In this document: piece by piece, positions 12,901-28,642 of the stretch | Position numbering within the stretch: the first letter of the stretch is position 1 | Layout: every line of letters begins with the position of its first letter | NCBI RefSeq assembly: GCF_050948175.1 | Contig: NC_135202.1 | Location: forward strand, 2,232,001 to 2,296,000 | Direction of reading: 5' to 3' | Source: Xylocopa sonorina | Lineage: Eukaryota; Arthropoda; Insecta; Hymenoptera; Apidae | Length of the DNA stretch: 64,000 nt | Position numbers and translations under genes: made by a program | The notes under the pieces: generated by a model | What the model saw: only the letters and a program-made list of their open reading frames with translations | Told to the model about the DNA's origin: nothing | The model's database searches: none

Positions 12901-14186
12901 CAAAGTTTAAAATACATTTATTTTTACATTTTTACATTTTCTCGATTTCTCGCGAGCGTGTTTTACAAACGCACATATACGCCACAAGTGATTAAAAAAA
13001 AAAAAAAAATGTTACAGTGAACTAAAGTCAAGTTTATAAGAAGTTGTTTCTAGTCTGATCGAACAAAAGTGTGTGCGATTATTGTTTTGCATCTATCTTT
13101 CTCGATGAGTTAAATAAATTACGCTATATTAAAACAGCTAATGTTTGAAATACTATTGACGTGCATCTAACACAATTTTTATTCATTTGAAATGACAAAA
13201 TAATAATCGTTTAAACGTAACGCTATAGTGACAGTATTTGAAACATAAGGTTATGTTAGTACTTGTTGATTTTTGACGATAATATAATTTTTGTGATGCA
13301 AGTTTGAAAAAACGAATATTTTATGATAATAATAAAAATTCTGAAATAGAACTATTCGATATATGTAATGTTTTATAATAATATCGCTGAATGCAAAATT
13401 CTGAATTTTATACAACACTGTTTACCTTGATGTGGTATTAACTAAATGTTATTATATTAATATAAAAATTGAACCTTTTACGTATCATACATCAGCGTTC
13501 AATACACAATTTAGCAATTTTTTGTAAATCAGATTATAAATGCTATATTAAAATAAACTTTTTATAGAAGTAACCATCATTTGTTTTACAATTAAAAAAA
13601 GTGTTAAATGTGACAAAAAACGTATTTTTATGTCTAAAATATGTAAAACGTTATGTAGGATCATTGCTCATAGTGGCATATGGTTGGCAGAAATTTTATC
13701 ACTATTTCTGGGTTTCAGCCAAAGAAACAGAGCTTATTCAGCAGTCAAAATTAGACTGTTTTGTGAACAAAACTTTCTTTGTGTTTTTACATCTGTTTCA
13801 ATTTGAAACTAGAAAGAACTTGTAGTCTTTTAGAATTGTTTAAACAAGATGCAAGAAGAATTTAAACCGTTGGAAGAACAAGGGTTGTCGATACCTAATC
13901 GTTTGATTTGTTACATGTACATTTGTATTTCCCTATATATATAGTTATAAATTTATTTTTTATAATAAAATACGTATATGTACTTTAAGGAATCGCAGTG
14001 AAAGATGACTGTGCAAAAATATAAAAATTTGTTTGCTTATGGAATATTGAAACGGTCTTGAAATAATAAAGCTATAGAATAATATTTAAGCGTTGGAAAC
14101 TTAGTACTATGAATTGATAAGGGTATTCATGTATATATTTTATTTTAACTTTTTTTGCTTTTGCTTTGTGCAGGTGTAAAAAGAAA
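9914..14186. other. non-coding stretch after the zinc-finger gene
   Basis: About 4.3 kb of AT-rich DNA without a supported coding exon. Its left part is likely a long 3' UTR of the zinc-finger gene. A TG/CG dinucleotide tract lies near 10217-10248 and a 13-A run near 12996-13009. The right end should contain the 5' non-coding exon of the F-box gene, because an intron acceptor (TTTGTGCAG) ends at 14173, 13 bases before its ATG. The 74-codon ORF at 13601-13825 shows no family features. Confidence 0.5.
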
Positions 14187-16439
<2,253 letters not shown>

Positions 16440-17958
16440 ATACAGCTGTGACAGACTGCATTCATTGTGCATTCAATTCGATGGTCAAACTTAAAAATAT
16501 ATGTTTAATACATGTTTAAACATCGACAGGCACAAGCATTTGAGGAATACAGAGTGATTCTTTTACAATTAAATGGATCTATTTTCCGCAATACAAATGA
16601 ATATAGATGTAAGAATTAGGGACAAACAATTTTTAACATTTCATTGAATAATAAATGTATAACTACGATGCGGAATATAGAATAGTACTTTATATCTTAA
16701 TTTTACAATTTCCGTGTGTGTTCAGTGTAAGTATTTATTTGTATGTGTTACAGTCCTACTACATGTATATAAATTTTATTGTGTGTGCAATCTGCTGATA
16801 TTAAATTATATATTAGCAGTGTTCAATGTAATTCTGTGTTAATATAATATAATGAAGTTTGATTCTCAAGAAAAAAACATTAATACGTATAAAATGTTTT
16901 AAATACTTCATTTTCAAGAACAAAGAAGTCATATGCATTGATAATAATAACGATTATCTTAGAAAAGAAAGAAAGAAAAAAAAAATAGAGACAAATATGT
17001 GTTTTTACTTTTTTATAATATCATTTTAATTACTTACAACTATCTAATTAAAAAATGTTTTGCAGTATGGCATTCAAGTTTGATATAAAGTTGATAATTG
17101 GTACAAATGATTGAGAAAAATGATTGAAGAAGAATTATATGTAAGACATCAATATGTGATTCTATTTACAAAAAGTCATTAGTTATAAGTATTTCTAATA
17201 TATAGTACGTACAAAACATAGTATGTACTTTTAGAAGTATTTATGAGCATAAGTAAAATTTTCTGTATTGACCATTATTAAGGAAACATTTTTGTGTTAT
17301 TATATTTTATGAATAAATTACATATAAGTATCTGTCTTTGGAGTGTATGGGCGTATGCCTTGTGTTACCGATTTTTATACTGTAGAAAATCATTCCGTTC
17401 TTGTTGATATTGTTGATATTGTTAACAATATTATCGTGCATAATAAAAATTTATATTTCGAATATTTTATATATATATAACGTTACATTATATATATATA
17501 ATATTTTTACTTAATATTACTTTTTATATATATACAAAATTTAAATACTTATATTTGAGCATTATTTATTTATAGAATACGTATGAGACATAAAAGCTAT
17601 AAAAAATAATTAAAATGAGATGATTCAAATAAATTATTTATTTTTAGCAGCTTAAGAAGTATCAAGTATTTGATGTGTATGTAATCAAGTGAAGGAAAGG
17701 AAATTTATATCTTCAATTGTTATGCGCATATAAATGTATACGTAGTTTAATAGTGTTCTGTATGGATAACTTGAATGAAAAATGATAGCTATGTCAAGAC
17801 ATTTATGCTGGATACCAGGAAATATTAAACATAAATATATCAAACGAGTACATGTTACATTAATTTTTCTAAGTTAATCATATAAGAAGCATTAAACGCA
17901 ATGCTATATCGAATTTGGTTTAAAGGGACTCGCTTCTGTTTCAAGTAAGCGGCATAAA
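16440..17958. other. 3' flank of the F-box gene and spacer before the MPP-beta-like gene
   Basis: The 3' UTR of the F-box gene probably ends soon after an AATAAA at 16650-16655. No gene is seen in the rest. An AT-only inverted repeat lies at 17461-17506 and a short palindrome (ATATTGTTAACAATAT) just before it. An alternative first exon of the next gene may lie at 17901-17944 (see findings). Confidence 0.5.
16650..16655 (+). terminator. probable polyadenylation signal of the F-box gene
   Basis: First canonical AATAAA downstream of the stop, about 210 bases away. Confidence 0.4.
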
Positions 17959-19940
17959 ATGTTTGGAGACTATAAAGGCATTTCCAGGAAATTATCTAAA
18001 CATGAAAGTCCGAGTTCGAATTTAAGTGATATAACGGAATCTTGTTATATGAACAACGGCATGCGTCTTGTGTGCGAACGTAGAGATTCTTTCGCTACCA
18101 CCATAGGATGTTTTCTTCCAGCTGGTTCAATGTATGAAATGCCTGAGGAACGCGGTAGCGTTTTATTTTTAGAACATCTACTTTTCAGGGTATATAACAG
18201 GAAAATGTAACAAAATATATAATTAATATGCGCACGTGTATTATTATTAGTAGACAAGTAAGTAGGAAGTTATGCTTAGATATTTGTGTTCAATGCAGAA
18301 AACGAAGTGCAATAATCAGGATCAAATAGAGAACATGATTGAAGACATTGGTGCAAAAGTTATAACCATTGGAATGCGAGACATTTTCCTTTTTTATGGA
18401 ACTGTATTTTCATGCAAAATAGACAAATTCGTTCAACTATTTGCTGATATAATCTTAAATGGGATAATATGTAAGTCAAAGATAAGAGTTTCCTCTAATA
18501 TCTTATATTTTTTCTTTTATGAAAATCGTATTTCTAGGCGATGAAGATGTTGCGCAGGAAAAATGTGTAATTTTACACGAGCTCTCACAGATGGAATCAG
18601 ACAGAGAGGGAATTGTAATGGATTATTTGCCAAGTATTGCATATCAAGATACTGCCCTTGGTACAAGTATATACCCAGAATCTAACATAATAAAGTAAGT
18701 ATAAATGGTCAAAGAAGATATATATTTATAAAAAATGCTTAACAAACATTCATTAATAATTACAATATTAAATTCACAGAAAATTTTCTACGGATAATTT
18801 AGTTCAGTTCCGAAATCGCTTATTTCGAACATGTTACATGACAATGATCAGCACTGGATCTATTTGTTTAAAAGAGCTACAAAGAATTATTTGCAAGCAC
18901 TTTAAATGCAATGTCGAAGATTATAAAACATCATTCGGAATTCCTAGCAAAATGCGATCTTGTATAGAATCACTCGAGTATCGGTTTTCAGGTTCGCTAT
19001 CTTTTGTTATTTCATTATCTCTTTATGTAAATACTTTATGCATATATTATAATCTGTAGCTGCTGATTTACGTTTAAGAGATGACGACAATGAATTAGGA
19101 TATGTAGCGATTGGGCTTGAAGGGCCAAGTTATAAACAACGCGAAGATCATGTTACTCTTACTGTGGCTAAGCATATTGTGGGCTCATGGGATAGGTCGT
19201 ATAGTAAGTTACTTTATTCTGTATTTTAATAATTTAACAATTTAATAAAAATAAAATATTTAATATTATATTGGTAATATTTTTCCATAGGTGGAGCAAA
19301 CCATAATGCACCATATCTTGCACACAATGCTTTCAATACATCTTTGTGTCATATGTATAAATCCTTTTTTCATAATTGGGGACAGACTACAAGTATTTGG
19401 GGGTGTTACTTTGTTTGTGACAAATTAGGACTCGAGGTATATTTCAAGTATAAAAAAGGATACTTCACTCTTAATAATTTTTATTCCTAATATATTTGTG
19501 TAGAATATGGTTGATGGGCTCCATAAAGAATGGATGAAATTATGTACAATAATAACTGAAAAGGAAGTGTCTCGTGCTATTAATGAGTGCATAACAAAAG
19601 ATTTGATAGTAAAAAACAATTCGGTAAATCGTTTTTTCGATATTGTTGAAAATGTTTTTAGATATGGATGTTACGAACCGATCGAGCAAAGAGTTACACT
19701 GTATGAGGTAAATTCTGCTCTCTTTTCATTTTTTTTTTTTTAAATGTAAAGTATCTAAATAACAAGTACACATGCACACGCAACAATTTCATGTTACAGA
19801 AGCTAACGGCAGATAAAATAAGAGAAGTTTCCGGAAAATATATTTACGATCGAGATCCAGTTGTTGTAGCTATTGGTCGTATTGAAAATTTACCAGATTA
19901 TCCTCTAATAAGAAATGGACTTTACCTGTTAAGATATTAA
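17959..19940 (+). CDS. divergent mitochondrial processing peptidase beta / cytochrome bc1 core-1-like protein
   Basis: M16-family protein of 468 residues, eight exons: 17959-18189, 18299-18470, 18538-18694, 18780-18991, 19060-19203, 19291-19436, 19504-19707, 19800-19940. Collinear with MPP-beta/UQCRC1 over its whole length: a FLEHLLF segment, then VILHEL, YQDTALGTSIYP, LGYVAIGLEGP, IVGSWDRSY, HKEWMKLCT, and a C-terminal LPDYPLIRNGLYLLRY. The family zinc motif is HxxEH; here it is L69-F-L-E72-H73, so the first histidine is missing, while the distal glutamate (E149, about 76 residues further) is kept. Cleavage of presequences is therefore unlikely. A structural bc1 core role, or a lineage-specific and possibly tissue-specific paralogue, is more likely. 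The gene is intact, with all splice junctions in frame, so it is not an obvious pseudogene. The start is uncertain: an upstream ATG at 17901 with a 43-nt intron gives a more presequence-like N-terminus. Confidence 0.85.
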
Positions 19941-20890
19941 GGATAATTATAAGATATTTATACAAAGTAATGGTTACATTCTTTCTTTTAATGTTAATTA
20001 TAATAGAAGAAAAAAGGTTTAAGTTTTAGAAAGAGAGTAAATTAATGTAAGTGCAAAAAAAAGTATGTGTGCGAATAAAATTCATTTGAAAATATAAACA
20101 AAATTAATAAAGACTGAAAATTCATTTAATGAAAGTCTCGGAAGATGTTCCTTACAATACCTCTATTACCGTATATAAAAAAACTAACATCTCTTTTAAG
20201 AGAATGAAGAACGAAAAATTGTACGTCATAAACCATGTTTATTTATACCATTCTATTCATTTATTCATAATAACGGCTAAATGCGCGTAATTCACGATTG
20301 CGTGCGCTGCGTTCTATAATTAGCTCATGAGCGTTGATATTGCACAAGCACATTCCAAAATATCGTTCCAAAAATCACGAATCAATGATGAGCGGCTCGT
20401 GGAAAAATCACTTAATAATATTTGCGAAATAAGAAAGGCAGAAATCGTGAGGAAGTAAAAGCAGTTTCGAAGTTAAATCGAATATTAACCGAGCGGTCGA
20501 ATAAAAAATGTAATAACAGGATAACCTGAATTTTCCGACCCGAGCAGATTATCTTGATAAACTGTATTCTATGACTACGGTTGACAGAGTTGAGTGGCGT
20601 GAAATAGTGTGAACGAGTATGCGCGCGATCGCGACCGTTAGAAAATTGCGCCATTTTTTAGTTGTAACCAAGATTATTTTTTGATTTGTGTAGTGTTACG
20701 GTCAACAATTTTGGCACTGTGAAAGGTGGCACGTGTGCAATTTAGTGATTGTGAATTTTCAATCGTGTTATCGCCGCGGGCCAAATTCTAACTACACTCC
20801 ATAGTAGAGACGTACTAGCAGGAGTTTCGTGCACGAGGCAACATTTTTGCCGGGTTTCTCTTCGAAAGAGTACTATTTTCCGTAAACAAA
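19941..20890. other. 3' flank of the MPP-beta-like gene and MAN1 promoter
   Basis: Left part: 3' UTR with AATAAA at 20074-20079. Right part (about 20280-20890): CG-richer DNA with motifs such as GCGCGATCGCGAC and GCGCCATTTT, as expected for a broadly active promoter and the 5' UTR of MAN1. No coding exon seen. Confidence 0.5.
20074..20079 (+). terminator. probable polyadenylation signal of the MPP-beta-like gene
   Basis: AATAAA about 134 bases after the stop codon; a second one lies about 30 bases further on. Confidence 0.4.
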
Positions 20891-23800
20891 ATGTCGGTGG
20901 ACGCTTTAAGTGACTCGGAGTTGCGAAGTAAATTGCTCGAATACGGGTATCCAGTGGGTCCTGTAACACAAACGACCAGAAAAATTCTCATTAAAAAGCT
21001 GAAAGCTCTCATTGAGACTCGAGGCGGTGCAGGGTCACGACATTCATTGGCTGCCAGGTATTTCTAGTTTTTTATTTAATTTTTAATTATCATTTTTCTG
21101 GTATCCGATTAAAATGTGAGTTAAATGTGAAAGATTTCCAAGTTTTGCTTTTCAGTTTTTTTGTTTATCCTTAATTAAGAATTTCATTTTACACAAATTT
21201 CTTAGTGTCTTGTCGTTTATTGTTTGGAACACCGATATTATGTTTTAATGATTTTCATAGTAAAATTTCATTTTATTACGTTTATGTATTAGATACAGCA
21301 GCGAAGATACAGATGATGACACAAGTTCTACGACTATCAAAAAGAAAAAAGCAGCAATGGTTGCCAAAAGGCAAACCATGGCAAATCCTATGCCACCGCC
21401 GCCATCAGTTGTATCGTCGTCTGAATCGAACATATCAAAAAATTCGGTTAAAGAAAAACCTATACATTCAGAATTTAAGGATCCCATTGCACCGGATTAC
21501 GATAGCCCCTCATCCTTCACAACTCGTACAATAATAAATACCACTCATAAAAAGTATACTAAATTTAATAAATTGTCAAGCGTAACAGACGGCTTAGAAA
21601 CTGGTTCTGATTCAGATATTGTCGAAGAAACGACTAAAACATATTCTCCATCTAAATATTTATCAAACATTGGAAAATCTCAACAGTCTAGAATCTACGA
21701 GCATAATATTTCTGATCAAGAACAGGTTCCAAAACCGTACGATTCCAAATCAAGATCTATCCATTCAATGAAAGATAATAAGTACGAATCATTTTTTGAT
21801 TCTAATATTTCTCCGATATACTCTACGAGTGAAGATACTTGTATAAAAGATGGTACAAATCAAAGAGACTTATTGGCTAATTATGAAACACCATTCCTCT
21901 CAGAATTTACAAGGAGGCTTAGTTCAAGATCGTCCATCAATTTACCATCTACGTCTTCGAGCAGCTTAAAAAGTAAATATTGTATCTATATAAGTTATTA
22001 GTGTGCGATGTGTATTAATAGAAATCAATAATTAATTATTTTTAACATTATTAATGTTTAGGTCCATCTTCGCGTTTTACATCAACTGTACCAGATCTGA
22101 AGGAAAAGGATTCGAACGGACACTTTTCCTCTCTAAGATCGTTATATCCGTTATCAAGTTCAAGGTATGCGTAAAGTGTAGTGTTATAACAGATTGACCA
22201 ATTGTGAGAAAAAGTTTTTAAAGAGTGCGATCTTGTAGAATCTTTTTTTCAAGATACGAAAATCAAGAACAGCAAAATTGCTTTTAATGTTTTGTTTTTG
22301 AGAAAAAAAACTTTGAGAATCTTTCAAGTACGCACGTAATAAATTATTTATTTGCTATAAATTATTCTCAACCTTGGTTTTTTGTTGCATTAATTTTGAT
22401 CTGTAGAATAACATCCCAAATATTTATATTGTACAGCGATATAAATAAATCTTCAATTGTAGACATACTCCTTCACCTGCCGATAGACCTCGGAAAACAG
22501 TAAACAGAATGTTTAAACCAGCATCTGCGAACAGGGAAGATGTACGAAACAATCACAATATGGTATCTGTGGTCTTGGTAGTAGTACTCGCTTTGTTTTT
22601 TGGAATTCTTGCTGTTATATACATGGGACTTGGTGGAAAAGCAGAAACATTTCCGTCTGTGTCAATGGGTAGGTATTCAGAATCGTAACAATTAAGTAAT
22701 GTGTATGGAAGAACATTTAGAGGAGTACAAAGCAAATTACACGAATATACATATTAACTAACAATATTGTGGGGAAGCATTTTAAATAAAGTTACAAATT
22801 AAAAATCAATACATTGTAATGTGTGTAATGTTTTATTACGAATTCGAGCTGTTTAATGTAGGAAAATAAAGTAGTTGTTAACATTTTAAGAAGGAACACA
22901 TATAAATTTGTATTGTATAACAATTGCGTCTTTTTAGAGAAAGAGTTGGGATGATTTATACATAAATATAATATTATTCAAATAGATACCGTTAGTTCAT
23001 TTGCACAAAATTTCATTCATCATTATGTGTTAATAATTGCTAACAGTTATTGGAAATGCAAAAAAGTTCGTAAATATTAGAAATTGTTTTAATAATTTGA
23101 GTCACTTTTTATATTCATGCTCGTTAACATTGAATAATGTATAATCAGTTTCGTAACGTCATGCTTAAAATATGTATTATTTTTATTAACATATGTAATA
23201 AAATAATAAGTATTACTATATGTATTAATTTTGATATTTTATTTCCTTTCCCATTACAATAATTTTATCCTTTTTTTTCTTTTTTTTTTGTATATTATTG
23301 CTGTTTACTTTAGTTACTCAAAAGATTCCCCATTCTTATCCGCATGAAATAAATAGATGAGAACGTATTACGTAATGTACTCTTAACTTAAATTAAAATA
23401 TAAATTCAAGTATGTATCTAATAAATTTTGATAATTGTCTGCAGTCTTGCGTTTTAATTTGTAGATAGCAACATACCGTTATGCTTTCTTGGAGATGACC
23501 ATGAATCGCCTGCAGTTAATTGTGTAATGAAAGAGAATGTAGATTCCGTATTACAACTGTTGAAGAGGCTTCAACCAATTTTAACGAAAAAGGCTGTGTC
23601 CATGATATGCGACAATTCCAGCGAAACTCCTTACCTGGCCGATTCCGAAATCATGCAAATGTTCACGAGTACTAAAGTGGTATGTCGGACTGTCTAAAAA
23701 GAAATACATAATAAAAAACAAGATGATAATATTATATGAGCCATTCAGAAGTTAAACAGCAGTTGCGCGAAACAGCCTATGTTTCATTATTAACTGACGT

Positions 23801-25783
23801 TACAGACAAATTTGGAAGTGAAAGAAGATTTGCAGAATGCACAGTTGCTCGTTATTAAGAATCCGAAATGGGGTATCTCTCTTATAGACATTAGTGACGA
23901 TAATGGAAGTCCCGGCGACGTTTTGGATTCCTTGGTATTGTAAAAAGTTTCTCGATCATCTTTTTCTTCGTTTCGTCATTTCTGTCTTTCTAATGTATAT
24001 AAATTAAAGAGAAAGGCACCCCCCCTTTGTTACAGGATAAGTTATTTTCCACTCGTCTAAACGGGAAAGTGGGTATGATGATTGCAAATCCGGAACTGCC
24101 GATGCAGTGTCTCATCAAGAACAAGCTTTTCACCGTATTTTCCTCTCTTCTAATTGTGTCACTTGGTAAATTTTTGACCGACTTATTGTGGGAAGAGGTT
24201 TGAAAGTATATATTTGTACAAGTCGTGATTAGTATTACATATCTTACACGTATTGCATTTTGTTACAATTTTAATACTTTAACACGCTGTAATTATGTCA
24301 GATTAGTAAAATTTCTCGTTATTATTACCGTAGTGTTTGTTATCTGATTTTACTGTGAATGCAATATCGCGAGACTTTTAATATGCGTGTTATTTTATAA
24401 GCATATCAGATCGAAAATGTACATTGAGTACGTTATCATACTCTGCATTGTAGTAATTTCGTGTGTAACAGTAATAAGTAATGATACGACATATTCTCAG
24501 GCCTCCTAGCGACTATAGGGATGCAGAAATCATTCGTTTGGTATATAAGGTACAAGAAAAGTACCGAGAGGGAAGTGTTTAAACTTGTTAGCGAGATTAT
24601 TAACATCGTTGAGATGCACCATCCAAATGCGGCAATTGCAACGCCGGGTGGTACGCAAGAGAGCTTTGTTGCTATAAATCACGTACGCGATAATCTTATA
24701 CCTCCGAAAGATCGAAAGAAAATGGCCGGACTTTGGGAGAAGGCGGTGAAATTCTTGGACGAAAATGAATCTAGGTGAGGAACACGATGAATTATTATAA
24801 ATCCTATTTGGTTATCCAATTTCTAAATAGTTGGAGATTATCGAGTACGCTCAGAAGCGCACTTGTACATAATTACCATGTTTTATTATTACGTTGGTAC
24901 ATGTACATTGTCATATGTGGAACAAAGATATCCGATTTTAGAATTCGAAGAGAAGTACAGCAGGTTGCAGGAGAAGAATTTCACGTATGGCGTTGGTTGC
25001 CGAACAACAGTCTTAACAAATCAAATACTCAAAATTTCGTTTTGAACAAAAAATCTAAAGTGTGGCAAGGTCAAGCGTTCGAAACGATGGAAGGTTCTGT
25101 TAATAGTTTGACCTGTTCACCGACACCATGTCTGAAAATAAGACACATGTTTGATGTAGATGTGTAAGTATTTTAATAACGTTTTTCATTATAGTTTTCG
25201 ATACGTACGTAAATACGTACATATTTTCCTAGAGAATTTGAGGATGACTGGGAGACGAAGGTACAGGATGCTATTCTTGAGAAATGTGGCGAGGGCGTGA
25301 AGATTCTCCACATCCGTGTAGATCGTAGTAGCCGAGAAGGTTGTGTCTATATGAAATGTATATCGCAAGAAGACGCGGGGAAAGCTTACAGAGCTTTACA
25401 CGGATGTTGGTTCGACGGTGAGTATATCGAAGATTTTTTAATCTCTCAAAAAATCAGAAACCAACCCGAATGTGAATATCGCGCTGGGACATGCTGCAAT
25501 GCTCAGTGTCCTGTTTATAGACTGTTATACAAACCTACCATGTAACGTTTCGTCTCAGAATGAAGTCAACAAGGAAGTCTCTATAGTCGCGTGCTAAATG
25601 CGACGTTGCTCCTTTTCTTTTGTATCACAATGTATCATGCATAACATTTTTCCAGGTCATTTAGTAACTGTAAAGTATCTAAGATTGGAGAGATATCATG
25701 AGAGATTTCCAGACGCGCGTCGTTGCACAATACCGTTAAAACCAAGCAACAATCAACGACTGTCAATGCAGGCGGATTATTAG
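20891..25783 (+). CDS. MAN1: MAN1 (LEMD3-type) inner nuclear membrane protein
   Basis: Tethers chromatin through BAF and restrains Smad signalling at the inner nuclear membrane (family knowledge). Eleven exons: 20891-21057, 21293-21972, 22062-22164, 22463-22668, 23465-23679, 23806-23934, 24036-24165, 24501-24774, 24942-25163, 25233-25417, 25656-25783; 812 residues. The order is diagnostic: N-terminal LEM domain (about 1-45, with LRSKLLEYG and GPVTQTTRKIL), a long Ser-rich nucleoplasmic stretch, TM1 (about 350-372), a lumenal loop, TM2 (about 530-552), the MSC winged-helix domain (about 560-660, with HVRDNLIPPKDRKKM), and a C-terminal RRM/UHM (about 710-790) ending RYHERFPDARRC and PLKPSN, as in vertebrate MAN1. 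The start is the first ATG, directly preceding the LEM helix. Confidence 0.96.
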
Positions 25784-28609
25784 TAGAAATACTATGTGGA
25801 TGTAAACGTGACGAAATACCTCCTTGCTTGTATATAGATGAATCACAAGCAGAATATGAATTTTTGCCGCTGAAATCATTTCTTGCGGATCAGAATTCGC
25901 GAGATATACTTCTATTTTTTGCTCTGGAAGAGGATAGGACTTTGTACTATCGCAGAAGTATAGAGTCCATGGGGCTCGCAATTGTGTGATAACATTATAA
26001 AAATGGAAGAGGCAGAGACTTTTTTTATAAGCATTTTCGCGTTTTGATTTTGTAACATGTATATTATTACGTTTTATTGCCCTTTTTTTAAAGATACGAA
26101 AGTTGGCAAAAAATAAGACTCAATGATCATACTATTTATGAAACTGCTGTAAAGTAAATGCGGAGAAATAATTCTCAACGCTGCATTTTGTGAACATTTT
26201 TCAAGTAGCAATATACAAGACAATAAAATGCATATCCAAATTTCTATATTCTATGATATATTTTTCTCGTGCGTGTGTTATAGGGGCACAATATTTAATT
26301 GACCGCATTAAATTTAATCTTTCTAATTATATCTCTAATTAGATGATACCTGATATCGTTTTTCTAAATTATATTAAAAATTTGCTCCTTTTATTTTACT
26401 AACATTTGCTAAATAGAGATTACATTCTTTTTACATGCTTACCGTTTGCTTTTGATACTTCTGAAGAATACTGTATTACTGAAATTCTTCAGTGGAAAAT
26501 ATAAAAAGAAATGCAACAGTACTAGAAAATATGAATATGCTATAATTATTGTAAATTGTCATTTTTGTTAACGTAATTCGTAACATGCGTACTTTGTATT
26601 TGATATAAATTAAGGAAATATTCTTTAGCAGCGTTCCATCCGAAGGAACAGCTTTGTACATCTTTTCAAGTTTTAACGATACAAAAATATTTGATATGCA
26701 CAATTTGAATGGTATGAAAGGATGAATGCGTTGCAAAGAATATTTTGTTCCAAAGCCATTCTTTTCGGAGTTTCTAAAGTTACTAATATTTTTTTGCATA
26801 CCAGTCCATATATATGTATTCAAAAGTGTATAATAATATGACTTCTTGAAGCGAAACTTGATCCGAAAAGCTACAGTTAAACATGAAATTATTATATATT
26901 AATTTTTATCGATATTCAAAGATTTACGAACGATAAGTGAGAATTTGAGAATATAAATAAATATGTTTACTATCACATTAGAAATACTTGGAAATTTTAT
27001 AGATACATTGTAGTAAATGAAGGGTGCGCAAAAAAGATGATATTGACATGAACATTTCTAGTATCGAATTATTTTTTCTCTCTCTTTCTCTTTCTCTCAC
27101 TAAACTTAATAATTTTATTTATTATATTCCAGTACATAAGTATTGCACGATACAGTTTATTTTATATCTTGTAGAGAGTATCAATATTTTAATATTTTCA
27201 TTTATGCACATTGACGTGTAATAATGTATATTGCTACTTAAAATAATAAATTAATTAAATTTTTGTATTTTGTATATTTTCCAATGATTTTTTAATATCC
27301 ACACATGTTTCCTTTAGAATTCAATTTTGACTAAAATGTATATATTTTAACTTTCCTTAAACTATTTACTCTTACTACTATATTTTTTAGAACAAAGTAG
27401 CGTAAAAAATAAGTATGACTTCAATTGCTTTTTACATAAAATAAGATCTAATAATAATATATAGATTCAGTACAAATTAAGATCAATAAAGGTTAATATT
27501 TCTAGTGGAAATATTTCATCATTCTTTCAAATTGTATACTTATCATATTTCAACATGTTCAATTTAACAATGATTACAAAATCATATGCTATGTACAAAG
27601 AACCATATATATTGCGTATACATAAATCGCGGTAACAATAAACTATAAAGTATATGTACAATTTTGTAATTTTAATAAATTAGATTCGTTGAACAACCAA
27701 ATAATATAATATGCATATATAAGTGGTATCTCCGATAACTCGCCTACAGTTCTACTAGTATATAAAATTTTTTATTAATTCATAAGTACATTCAAATGAA
27801 CACCAAGATTTCGACTCTTATAATAATACATTTAATGATATTTACAATAATAAAATGTTTGAGCTTGGTAAGCGACAATTCTGACACAGCATTTGTATCC
27901 AATTTCACTTTTAAGAAATATCTAAAATTGTTTCTATTAAGGGACATCAGAAAAATAATTCAAGTAAATATATGATTTCATATGAATGTAATATATACAC
28001 ATATTTACATTTTAATTCTGCAAGTCTCTTACACGCATTAATAGGTTGTATTGGCGTTATTATTAATGTTGACGTGTCGAGACTTTATCAGATCGCATTG
28101 TAAATTAGAAATTGAAACAAATTGCGGAAACGACTACGTATGCGCATGTCGTCATCTACGGCATAGAATTTTGAACCATAGATGGACATGTTAGTTATGA
28201 TATGCATATGAGTAACATTATAAACTGTATTGGTTTGCAAAAACTTTTAAAAATTTGTTTTATATTTTTATTTTAAAAAAAGTAGATTATAAATTGCTTT
28301 ACTATAAATGTTACGACAGAATTTGTTATATGGAATATATAAAATGATACAATTAAAATATAGATGTATCATTTGACTGTTTTTTCGCTGCTGCTTGATT
28401 ATTTTTATTACAAATCGTAATTTTTCCTGTAGGATATTTTATATTGGTCAATATTTTGTTAAGTGGGATTATTGTTTTATATACATCAAAAAATCTTAAA
28501 ACGCGACATCTATGAAGTGAGTTAATGTTCGAATAATTATATCCGTTAGAATCGAACATCTATACTTTTGCTTGTTCAAGAAGATAACAGCATGCTTTCT
28601 TCGCGTCTC
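25784..28609. other. 3' flank of MAN1 and spacer before RpL9
   Basis: About 2.8 kb of AT-rich DNA. A plausible polyadenylation signal for MAN1 (AATAAA) lies at 26222-26227. The ORFs here (for example 26476-26823 on minus, 28353-28559 on minus) are AT-rich and show no conserved motif. No RNA gene was recognised. Confidence 0.5.
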
Positions 28610-28642
28610 GGTCTTTTCCGGTTATCCCATAGCGTGCGCGAG
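28610..28642 (+). promoter_or_regulatory. RpL9: probable RpL9 5' non-coding exon with TOP-like start
   Basis: A pyrimidine tract GTCTTTTCC in locally CG-rich DNA is followed by a donor (CGAG|GTAATG) at 28642/28643, and the coding exon begins 2 bases after an acceptor (GTCACAG) ending at 29237. Ribosomal-protein mRNAs typically start with a 5' terminal oligopyrimidine tract subject to TOR-dependent translation control. The exon boundaries are inferred. Confidence 0.5.

Noticed and set aside
13601..13825. 74-codon ORF upstream of the F-box gene
   Set aside because: AT-rich, no motif and no plausible Kozak context or splice connection to the downstream exon.
25723..25989. 88-codon ORF overlapping the end of MAN1 in another frame
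   Set aside because: It opens with TTG rather than ATG, has no splice or motif support, and lies in the MAN1 3' UTR; the MAN1 C-terminus itself ends normally at 25783.
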